5,357 nt of DNA from JBCAWW01 sp045106675 (lineage in GTDB: Bacteria; Bacteroidota; Bacteroidia; J057): the NCBI GenBank assembly GCA_045106675.1, contig JBGCFA010000003.1, positions 1 to 5,357 on the forward strand, in the 5' to 3' direction. The notes beneath the pieces are model-generated. The model was not told where the DNA came from. It searched no databases and saw nothing but the letters and a program-made list of their open reading frames with translations. Both the position numbers and the translations under genes were made by a program. Shown piece by piece: positions 1 through 5,141 of the stretch; the stretch's first letter is position 1; every line of letters starts with the position of its first letter.

Positions 1-634
1 CGCCATCAGCAAAATCATCTCTATGAGAACGAAAGAGTCTCATCTTACCCGTTTCCTTGATTTGCTTATAGGTATGATAGATCACACTAGCCATACGACC
101 TTTGTGATACTCATTTGGCCCATAAACATTAAAAAACTTCAGCCCAATCCATGAGGGAGGAGTTTCACTTTGTCTTAGAACCCACTGATCGAAGTTTTGT
201 TTGCTCCAACCATAAGGATTTAGTGGATTAAACTGAGACACTAGCTTATGATCATCGACAAAACCCAAACTGCCGTCTCCATAAGTCGCCGCACTAGAGG
301 CATAAATCAAAGGGATCTGATTTTGGCTACAGTATTGCCAAATCCGCTTGCTATAGGAGAGGTTGAGTTCATCGAAGATATACTGATCCTGCTCACTTGT
401 ATCCGTCCTTGCCCCTAAATGGATCACGTATTCGATTTTGGGATGATCCGTTTCTAGCCATTGCCAGAGGTTTTGGCGGGGGACTTTGGCGTGATACTTT
501 TTGTGGTGGAGGTTGGCCTGCTTCGCAGAACGCTCAAAATCATCCACTATGATGATATCTTCTCGGCCTATACGATTGAGATCGCCCAATAAATAACTAC
601 CAATAAAACCTGCTGCGCCAGTAAGTAAGATCAT
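1..634 (-). CDS. hldD: ADP-L-glycero-D-manno-heptose 6-epimerase, N-terminal 211 residues (3' end outside window)
   Basis: HldD is a cytoplasmic short-chain dehydrogenase/reductase-type epimerase. It converts ADP-D-glycero- to ADP-L-glycero-D-manno-heptose, the heptose donor for the lipopolysaccharide inner core. The reading frame starts at ATG 634-632 and stays open for 211 codons to the window edge. Visible motifs are the NADP-binding TGAAGFIG at residues 5-12, YASSAATYG at 111-119, the catalytic pair Y141 and K145 in NPYGWSK, and FNVYGPNEYHKGRMASV at 168-184. K178 in that last motif matches the second catalytic lysine of E. coli HldD at the same number. The partial ends in SHRDDFADG, as in many HldD proteins just before the RDFVYV motif. 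About one third, the substrate-binding C-terminus, is missing. It lies 174 bp downstream of the glycosyltransferase gene, and I find no clear promoter in the gap. Read-through from the upstream operon is possible. A related sugar epimerase is unlikely given HKGRMAS. Confidence 0.93.
   Translation of the reverse strand, partial: MILLTGAAGFIGSYLLGDLNRIGREDIIIVDDFERSAKQANLHHKKYHAKVPRQNLWQWLETDHPKIEYVIHLGARTDTSEQDQYIFDELNLSYSKRIWQYCSQNQIPLIYASSAATYGDGSLGFVDDHKLVSQFNPLNPYGWSKQNFDQWVLRQSETPPSWIGLKFFNVYGPNEYHKGRMASVIYHTYKQIKETGKMRLFRSHRDDFADG
519..539 (+). repeat. Short dispersed hairpin motif, copy A (inside hldD)
   Basis: The core GCTTCGCAGAACGCT lies at 520-534 on the plus strand, antisense to hldD. 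With one extra base to its left and five to its right, it matches copy B at 20 of 21 positions. CTGC-TTC-GCAG (518-528) can fold into a four-pair stem. In protein terms it covers residues about 33-38 of HldD, in a loop after the second strand where the family is variable. Confidence 0.4.
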
Positions 635-642
635 CTTTATTA

Positions 643-749
643 AGTAAGTACCCAGTATTGAGTATAAAGTAGAGAGACGACTAAAATGTTGATAGTCAAC
701 AGAGCATTGTACTATCTATTTAATACTGTCCTACTACTTATACTTTACC
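643..749. repeat. Degenerate 7-bp-phased intergenic repeat, two opposed halves
   Basis: On the plus strand AGTA occurs at 647, 654, 661 and 668, an exact 7-base period (units of the form aAGTAnn). In the right half the complementary words appear: TACT at 710, TATT at 717 and TACT at 724, again spaced by 7. After a 1-base slip, TACT follows at 732, TATA at 739 and TACC at 746. The two halves therefore point toward each other around a centre near 690, where GTTGA-TAG-TCAAC (688-700) forms a small hairpin. The array sits between the glycosyltransferase and hldD and encodes nothing obvious. It could be a mobile intergenic repeat, a protein-binding array, or a decayed palindromic element. Confidence 0.5.
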
Positions 750-780
750 TCCCCGTCTTTTCAAGGAGGGCTTGGGGGAG
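748..780. repeat. GC-rich palindromic intergenic element
   Basis: CTCCCC (749-754) can pair with GGGGAG (775-780). Alternatively CCTCC (748-752) can pair with GGAGG (765-769), so two exclusive foldings are possible. It lies 28 bases past the glycosyltransferase stop and directly next to the heptad repeat. Similar C-rich/G-rich palindromes are frequent between genes in Bacteroidota. It could attenuate or protect the 3' end of the operon transcript, but there is no U-tract on either strand, so it is not a standard intrinsic terminator. Confidence 0.45.
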
Positions 781-808
781 TTTCAAGCTATTGTTGATGC
801 TTCCTGCA

Positions 809-1906
809 TTACAAATTCTGATATATCTCTAGCAATTTCTCTTTTTCTGTCTCCCAATTCAACTCTTGCGCTGCTTTTTGACAGTTTTGGCGCCATTCAT
901 CAAAGGCTTGCTGATCTTGGAGCATTTCGAGTAGCAGATTGGCTAGGCTCATAGGATCGCGCTGCGCTAACGGCAAGATAGCTCCTACCTGATATTGCTC
1001 GATCAAAGCCCGCATCTCCGGCAGGTCAGAAACTAAGACGGCTAAGCCAGATTGAATATAATCAAACACCTTATTGGGTGAAGAATAGCGATAGTTTGCC
1101 CCGAGATCTTCTTCTAAACTAAGCCCAATCCGTGCTTGGCGAGTGATGTTGGACAATTGCTCTAAGGCCATAAAACCCCAAAATTTAACGCGTTCTCCGA
1201 GGGAGAGCTCCTCAACCAAGGCTTTCATCTCAGGCAGCACATCTCCTTTACCGACGATCCACAACTCTGCTTGCGGCATATACTGCATGGCTTTGATCAT
1301 CAAGTCGATACCTCTGCCCAGATTGACCGCTCCCTGATAAAGCAAAATCGGACGAGGCGTTGCCTTTTCTGGAAATGGACGTGCAAAGGGTAGATTTCGG
1401 ATCACCTTTACGGGAACGCTATATTTTTCATTATATATCCTTGCCAAGGATCCATTAACGGTATAAACGTTCCGCAAGGCAGGAAACAAACGCTTCTCTA
1501 ATGCTAGCCAAATCCCTCGCGTAGCGGGTCGATGGATCAACTCTGGCACTTCCGTAAAGATTTCGTGCGAGTCATAGACCAGCTTTTTGCGTCGTAAACG
1601 CGAGACCCAAACGTTCGCTAAGAGCGTATCCAAATCATTGGCGTTGAGGATGTCCACTCGACTAAAAAGGAGCAGTAAAAAGAGCCTCAAATTGTATTCT
1701 AAGTAAAATAATTTGCCCTTTTTGAAGAGTAGGCGCATCCGCTTGGTCTCATAGTTCCTCCCCGGCAAAGGCAATGAATCTGGTAGTTTACGACCGATCA
1801 CCCGGACCCGAAAGCCCGCCTCCTGCAAAGTCGTTGCGATCCGATGGATGCGCTGGTCCCCTGCGAGATCATTGATGACGGAGATGGAGAGGTGTTTTTG
1901 GATCAT
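809..1906 (-). CDS. GT4-family glycosyltransferase
   Basis: This is a 365-residue GT-B fold retaining glycosyltransferase, probably transferring a nucleotide-sugar to an envelope glycan at the cytoplasmic face of the inner membrane. The N-terminal Rossmann domain holds NANDLDTLLA (88-97) and YDSHE (111-115). The linker has IRNLP (169-173). The C-terminal nucleotide-sugar domain starts with LYQGAVNLGRG (189-199), followed by WIVGKGD (216-222) and YRYSSPNKVFDYIQSG (272-287). This last segment is a Bacteroidota variant of the GT4 donor-binding region, which in many relatives reads E-x7-E. No signal peptide or membrane helix is seen, although LFLLLLF (75-81) is hydrophobic and could aid membrane association. 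The ATG overlaps the upstream peptidase stop in a 4-base ATGA, implying translational coupling. Nearby hldD suggests a lipopolysaccharide or other envelope role, but donor and acceptor cannot be read from the sequence. Confidence 0.9.
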   Translation of the reverse strand: MIQKHLSISVINDLAGDQRIHRIATTLQEAGFRVRVIGRKLPDSLPLPGRNYETKRMRLLFKKGKLFYLEYNLRLFLLLLFSRVDILNANDLDTLLANVWVSRLRRKKLVYDSHEIFTEVPELIHRPATRGIWLALEKRLFPALRNVYTVNGSLARIYNEKYSVPVKVIRNLPFARPFPEKATPRPILLYQGAVNLGRGIDLMIKAMQYMPQAELWIVGKGDVLPEMKALVEELSLGERVKFWGFMALEQLSNITRQARIGLSLEEDLGANYRYSSPNKVFDYIQSGLAVLVSDLPEMRALIEQYQVGAILPLAQRDPMSLANLLLEMLQDQQAFDEWRQNCQKAAQELNWETEKEKLLEIYQNL

Positions 1907-2736
1907 AATTGCACATGCACATGATCATCATGTCTGACAGCTTGACAACCATGAAAGCGGATATTGTTATAATTGCTCAGTCGCAAACGGCTCTTGAGAT
2001 GAGGTTCGAGCAGTAATTTACCCGTATTGGGATGCTTTGCAAATAGTCGGAGCATCTCGCGAGTCCGCTCTGTATCTAAGACACGGCTTTCGATCTGAGG
2101 CAATAGTTGATAAAGCATGCTGTACTGATCGTAACCCTTTTGCGCACAGATTGCGGGCTGGTCATATTCTTTGCCGCTGGGCGGAACGCATCCACCATAG
2201 CCAATGACAGATTTTCCTTTGAGCGGCAGGTATTCACCCGACTGAGCGTTCTTGAAAAGAAAGGCGATATCTGCTTTACGCCCATCATTATGACTAAGGT
2301 GAGGGAGTAGGGGATAGCCGTTCCGAAACGGAAAACAACAATCCAGATAAGCAATTACGGCTCCGGGATATGTTTGATCCAATTGTTTGGCGGAGTCTTC
2401 TAAAAGCGTTTTGAGTTGGGGACGCACATAATGGCGATTGAGCAAGGCATAGCCAATATGCAGCGGTTTGAGCTGGGGATTGCTCCAAATTGGCATCGCT
2501 TCTCGACCACTCAAGGGAGGCGCCAAAGCGGGAATGATCGCCAATGAAAATAGACACCACCAAGCCATAAATAAGCCTGTACGTATCCATTTGGCATACT
2601 TTAGCTTTTTGAGCGTTCTGCGCAGCAAGAGGCTGATCGGCCACCAAAGTAAGACTACAATAGCTCCCACCTGAGTAAATAGCGTCAACAAAGCCGCTAA
2701 TAAAAGTCCACCAATGATCTTGAGTATGATTTTCAT
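1903..2736 (-). CDS. Membrane-anchored MepA-like LAS-superfamily metallopeptidase
   Basis: This 277-residue protein has hydrophobic segments at about 4-38 and 53-75 separated by a basic loop (RRTLKKLKYAKWIR, 39-52). By the positive-inside rule the loop is cytoplasmic and the C-terminal domain periplasmic. SHNDGRKAD (148-156) fits the LAS metallopeptidase signature SxHxxGxAxD, giving zinc ligands H149 and D156. The C-terminus HDDHVHVQL places H269, H272 and H274 at the same spacing as H206/H209/H211 of the E. coli murein endopeptidase MepA (family M74), whose last histidine binds zinc. The protein may therefore cleave peptidoglycan cross-links or a related peptide bond. Cysteines at 133, 134, 183, 197 and 264 could form disulfides in the periplasm. 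The start at ATG 2736-2734 is 7 bp after the SUMF1-like stop, and the stop overlaps the glycosyltransferase start. The family is well supported. The actual substrate is inferred, and a D-Ala-D-Ala carboxypeptidase-like role is the alternative. Confidence 0.78.
   Translation of the reverse strand: MKIILKIIGGLLLAALLTLFTQVGAIVVLLWWPISLLLRRTLKKLKYAKWIRTGLFMAWWCLFSLAIIPALAPPLSGREAMPIWSNPQLKPLHIGYALLNRHYVRPQLKTLLEDSAKQLDQTYPGAVIAYLDCCFPFRNGYPLLPHLSHNDGRKADIAFLFKNAQSGEYLPLKGKSVIGYGGCVPPSGKEYDQPAICAQKGYDQYSMLYQLLPQIESRVLDTERTREMLRLFAKHPNTGKLLLEPHLKSRLRLSNYNNIRFHGCQAVRHDDHVHVQL
2607..2627 (-). repeat. Short dispersed hairpin motif, copy B (inside the LAS peptidase gene)
   Basis: Read on the minus strand, the core is GCTGCGCAGAACGCT (2626-2612), one base different from copy A. 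The flanking T and CAAAA are also shared with copy A. Here the motif is in the sense orientation of its gene and encodes part of LLRRTLK at the start of the cytoplasmic basic loop. In copy A it is antisense to the host gene, so the similarity cannot come from shared protein sequence. Confidence 0.4.
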
Positions 2737-2743
2737 TTGAGGC

Positions 2744-3430
2744 TTACATATTATCCATATTTCTGGCCAATCTAAATCCTAAATCTTCAATTTTCATGGC
2801 GACAGGATGACTGCGACGCCGATTAGTAGCCATAACGCTCCTCGCTTCATCAAACCAGCCGCCACCTCTAAATACTCTGTAAGAACCATAAACCTCTTCA
2901 TCATAAATGTCAGAGCACCACTCCCAGACATTGCCGAGCATATCATGGAGACCCCATTTATTGGGTGCTTTTTTACCTACTTCGTGAGTTGTGCCCATTG
3001 AGTTTGCTTTGTACCAAGCAATTTGATCTAAATCGCCGTAGCGAATTTCCTTAGAACCTGCCTGACAAGCATATTGCCACTCTGCTTCACTGGGTAGGCG
3101 AAAACCATTAGAATCGAGATCAGCGCTAATGCGCTCTAATTTGTTATCAAATTCGTAATAAGGGCTTAAATTCAAATGTGCAGATAGTTGGTTGCAAAAC
3201 TGTATGCTTTCTAGCCAAGAAACACACTCTATAGGTTTTTGAGAGCCAGTGAAATGGCTGGGGGAACTTTGGATTACTTCTCGGTAAAGCGCTTGAGTTA
3301 CTGGATATTTACTCAGCCAAAACGCTTGGATATTTGCTTTCCATGTCTCTTTTTTTCGATCATCTCTCATGATTATTATGCCTTGGGGGATAGGCTGCAT
3401 GAGAGCATCTAGATGAGTATTCAGAACCAT
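2744..3430 (-). CDS. SUMF1/FGE-sulfatase-domain protein lacking the catalytic cysteines
   Basis: The 228-residue protein is almost entirely one FGE-sulfatase domain (SUMF1/PvdO type). Recognisable blocks are WLSKYPVTQALY (38-49), ECVSWLESIQFCNQLS (68-83), GFRLPSEAEWQYACQAG (109-125), KWGLHDMLGNVWEWCSD (158-174), RVFRGGGW (185-192) and GFRLAR (218-223). Real formylglycine-generating enzymes bind copper through two cysteines shortly after the RGGSW motif. Here those positions read D194 and V199, so sulfatase activation is unlikely. No signal peptide is visible and the protein should be cytoplasmic. It lacks the N-terminal histidine-rich iron-binding domain of EgtB. It could be a redox or binding module, or a partner of the adjacent nitrilase, but no function can be assigned. 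The start ATG 3430-3428 follows the nitrilase stop by 23 bp without a Shine-Dalgarno sequence. Met11 or Met21 are possible later starts, though the upstream frame is open and plausible. Confidence 0.85.
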   Translation of the reverse strand: MVLNTHLDALMQPIPQGIIIMRDDRKKETWKANIQAFWLSKYPVTQALYREVIQSSPSHFTGSQKPIECVSWLESIQFCNQLSAHLNLSPYYEFDNKLERISADLDSNGFRLPSEAEWQYACQAGSKEIRYGDLDQIAWYKANSMGTTHEVGKKAPNKWGLHDMLGNVWEWCSDIYDEEVYGSYRVFRGGGWFDEARSVMATNRRRSHPVAMKIEDLGFRLARNMDNM

Positions 3431-3453
3431 AAGTGGCTATTTTGATTGATCCC

Positions 3454-4215
3454 TTAATGGGCTGTTTTGGTCACCTTTTCCTCAAAAGGAATGCTTATGG
3501 TTTTCCAAACTTTATTTTTCTTCTCAACGACTACTAAGCCCTCAGAGTTATCTAATGAAGTTAAAAGATTGCCTTTTTGATCCCAAAAAGCGCTCTGCCC
3601 ACCAGATTTGGTGCCCCAATGTGTACCACAAAAATTAGCCATCAGGATGGCAAGAGAATGTTTCTTCGCATATTCCATCAACTGTTGATGACCACCATTG
3701 ATCCCTCCCTCAGAGTAAAATATGCTGGGCAAATAGAGCGTACTGCCGGCTTGCTTGGCTGATTGAGGATGCCGAGGATTATTGATGTCAGCGCAAATCG
3801 CTAGTGAAATTTTTTCTGCTCCTATTTCGATGATCGGATTATTGTCAAGAGAGGCATCATAAAACAATTCCTCCCCATCGTGCAAATATTGCTTGGTGTA
3901 GATGGATTGGGTTCCGTCGGGATAGAGCACAAAAGCGCCAATAAATAATTTGTCAGCTAGCACAATTGGAGCGCCCGCGATGATGATAATTTGATGCTTT
4001 TGGGCAAGGGCCTTTAAAGCATTCATCCGCTCGTCATGCTCATCAAAGGCCAAGGCCTTGCCCTCTTCTCTGCAATAACCAGTAATGGACATCTCCGGAA
4101 AAGCAATCAATTGAACCGACTGCTCAGCAGCCATTGAAATCATGCGGTAGTGTTGCTCCAAATTAGCTTCACTTTCTCCTACTTCGACGGCTATTTGGGC
4201 TGCGGCTATTTTCAT
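3454..4215 (-). CDS. Nitrilase-superfamily carbon-nitrogen hydrolase
   Basis: This is a 253-residue cytoplasmic hydrolase that should cleave a carbon-nitrogen (amide-like) bond. The catalytic triad of the superfamily is intact: E41 in AFPEMSITGY, K108 in IYTKQYLHDGEE and C141 in LAICADINNP. E115/E116 are in the position of the conserved second glutamate. The length equals a single nitrilase domain, with no fused glutaminase or synthetase domain. The start MKIAAAQIAVEVG fits the usual first beta strand of the family, so ATG 4215-4213 is preferred even though an AGGAG lies about 38 bases upstream, too far away to serve it. It is the first gene of the operon: a terminator ends at 4309 upstream and the SUMF1-like gene follows after 23 bp. 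A promoter should lie between 4308 and 4216. The best match there is TATTTTTT, which lacks the final G of the Bacteroidota -7 element. The substrate is not predictable from the sequence. Confidence 0.9.
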   Translation of the reverse strand: MKIAAAQIAVEVGESEANLEQHYRMISMAAEQSVQLIAFPEMSITGYCREEGKALAFDEHDERMNALKALAQKHQIIIIAGAPIVLADKLFIGAFVLYPDGTQSIYTKQYLHDGEELFYDASLDNNPIIEIGAEKISLAICADINNPRHPQSAKQAGSTLYLPSIFYSEGGINGGHQQLMEYAKKHSLAILMANFCGTHWGTKSGGQSAFWDQKGNLLTSLDNSEGLVVVEKKNKVWKTISIPFEEKVTKTAH

Positions 4216-4308
4216 GGATGGATTGCTTGGTGGGACAATGGTCCAGCTAATGTCTCCTTTTTCAGGAAAAAAATACGTAACTCATTCAAAAAATGCGTCC
4301 AATTAGGC

Positions 4309-4342
4309 AAAAAAATAGAGCGACATGAAATCATGTCGCTCT
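4309..4342 (-). terminator. Intrinsic terminator of the lipoprotein gene
   Basis: A perfect 12-base inverted repeat (AGAGCGACATGA at 4317-4328 and its complement at 4331-4342) forms a stem with a 2- to 4-base loop. On the minus strand it is followed by A and then seven T (plus-strand A-run 4309-4315), the standard layout of a rho-independent terminator. It starts 21 bases past the lipoprotein stop and separates that gene from the four-gene operon. There is no T-run on the plus-strand side, so it acts in one direction only. Confidence 0.92.
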
Positions 4343-4363
4343 TATGTCTTTGATGAAAGCAGA

Positions 4364-4789
4364 TTAATTGGTCTTTGTCAAGTTTATGGTATACTCATAT
4401 TTAGTGATCGTGCCAAAAAAACTAGAGTCAAATTCATAATATAAGGTCATCTCATTTTTGCTGATTTTCAATACATCAAAAACTTGAGGGAAGACATCTT
4501 CGGTGATGGTCAACTGCTCAGTATCTTTATCGTAGACCCAATCAAAGTCAGTTGTTACGTTATTTTCGGTATGGCTACCCGTACCATCTTCATTGAATTG
4601 ATAGCTTACGTCTGTAAAGGAGAGGGTTGAATCAGTAACAGTGGGTACATCATCTCGGAATTCATTGTAAGTGCCAGAAGAGGCTAACCATGTTCCTTCA
4701 TTGCTTGGAAGGATCTTTTCTGGATTCTGACAAGCTGTAAAAGCTAAAGCGGTAGCGAAAACGATTAATAATACATTGAGTTTGTTCAT
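4364..4789 (-). CDS. Small lipocalin-like lipoprotein
   Basis: The 141-residue protein begins with a type II signal peptide: MNK, a hydrophobic core (VLLIVFATALAF) and the lipobox FTAC with the lipidated cysteine at C20. The mature part, about 121 residues, starts QNPEK and contains EGTW (31-34), reminiscent of the G-x-W motif at the start of lipocalin-like barrels. Alternating beta-strand-like segments follow, such as VSYQFNEDGTGSHTE, TDFDWVYDKDTEQLTIT and MTLYYEF. This pattern is frequent among lipocalin-like lipoproteins of Bacteroidota. Whether it faces the periplasm or the cell surface is not clear, as the residues after the cysteine are only weakly acidic. It is a monocistronic unit with its own -7 promoter element and a strong terminator. 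Ligand and role are unknown. Confidence 0.85.
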   Translation of the reverse strand: MNKLNVLLIVFATALAFTACQNPEKILPSNEGTWLASSGTYNEFRDDVPTVTDSTLSFTDVSYQFNEDGTGSHTENNVTTDFDWVYDKDTEQLTITEDVFPQVFDVLKISKNEMTLYYEFDSSFFGTITKYEYTINLTKTN

Positions 4790-4833
4790 GAAAATCTGAA
4801 ATAAAAGGATGATTGATTTTATGCTAAGAGCTG

Positions 4834-4841
4834 CAAAAGTA
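4834..4841 (-). promoter_or_regulatory. Bacteroidota-type -7 element of the lipoprotein gene
   Basis: On the minus strand the sequence TACTTTTG matches the Bacteroidota -7 consensus TAnnTTTG completely. The expected -33 TTTG about 19 bases upstream is poorly conserved (ATGG or similar). Transcription would start some 7 bases downstream, giving a leader of roughly 35-40 bases before the ATG at 4789. No Shine-Dalgarno sequence is seen in that leader, as is usual in this phylum. Confidence 0.7.
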
Positions 4842-4924
4842 GCACTCTTTTCTACTCCATTATGAGAGGGGAAGCCTAGAGGTTAACATATTTTTTTAAT
4901 TTATTTATTTCCTGATTTTGGGGA

Positions 4925-5138
4925 TCAGTGATTTCTCTTATCGCTTGGGAGGAGCTGTTTGCTGATTAGCGAAGCGATGTTGCGGCGAAAAATCTTGCGC
5001 CGCAAAGATTTGTCAATTTGTTCTTGGACTTTTTCCTGGACCGCTTCGCGGAACGCTTGGGAATATCCAATGCTCAAGTTCAATATCCAGAAGTGAAGTT
5101 TCTTCTTCGCTTCGATATTGGATGTCAATAGTGGACAT
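4925..5138 (-). pseudogene. Possible small gene behind the kinase, broken by one extra base
   Basis: An ATG at 5138-5136 lies 3 bases after the kinase stop. Its frame encodes 41 residues (MSTIDIQYRSEEETSLLDIE...) and ends at TGA 5015-5013. Near residue 26 the adjacent frame becomes the more protein-like one (QAFREAVQEKVQEQIDKSL, then RRKIFRRNIASLISKQ), and it runs to TGA 4927-4925. Removing one C from the CCC run (plus-strand GGG at 5059-5061) joins the two into one 70-residue protein with an acidic N-terminal half and a basic, probably helical C-terminal half. The alternatives are an unbroken 41-residue peptide, an 83-residue frame from 5176 that would overlap the kinase end, or non-coding DNA. 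I do not recognise the family. The repeat at 5043-5057 sits directly downstream of the switch point. This stretch and 4842-4924 otherwise hold only AT-rich spacer. Confidence 0.3.
5043..5057 (+). repeat. Short dispersed hairpin motif, copy C
   Basis: GCTTCGCGGAACGCT differs from copy A at one of 15 positions. With the two preceding C it gives CCGC-TTC-GCGG (5041-5051). The stem is kept relative to copy A because the T-A pair has become C-G. It lies immediately next to the frame switch of the possible small gene behind the kinase. Confidence 0.4.
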
Positions 5139-5141
5139 TTT

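Noticed and set aside
772..954. Plus-strand open frame of 60 codons
   Set aside because: It begins in the palindromic spacer and then runs antisense through the glycosyltransferase C-terminus. It has no recognisable domain and no promoter, so it is a shadow.
2076..2647. Minus-strand frames of 92 and 117 codons within the LAS peptidase gene
   Set aside because: They lie wholly inside the peptidase gene in another frame. The peptidase frame has conserved zinc-binding motifs and operon-like junctions; these have none.
2744..3430. Genuine sulfatase-activating formylglycine-generating enzyme
   Set aside because: The two copper-binding cysteines after RGGGW are replaced by aspartate and valine, and no sulfatase gene is present in the window.
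4150..4353. Plus-strand frame of 67 codons over the nitrilase start and the terminator
   Set aside because: It reads through the nitrilase N-terminus antisense and the terminator stem, with no domain or promoter. The terminator explains its right half.
4912..4928. CTGAT-N7-ATCAG hairpin as terminator for the kinase transcript
   Set aside because: The stem has only five pairs and on the minus strand it is followed by A-rich, not T-rich, sequence.
4981..5011. Nested inverted repeats (TGCGGCG/CGCCGCA and AAATCTT/AAGATTT)
   Set aside because: On the minus strand these encode RRKIFRR, so the palindrome may simply reflect repeated arginine codons. There is no T-run or matching element elsewhere.
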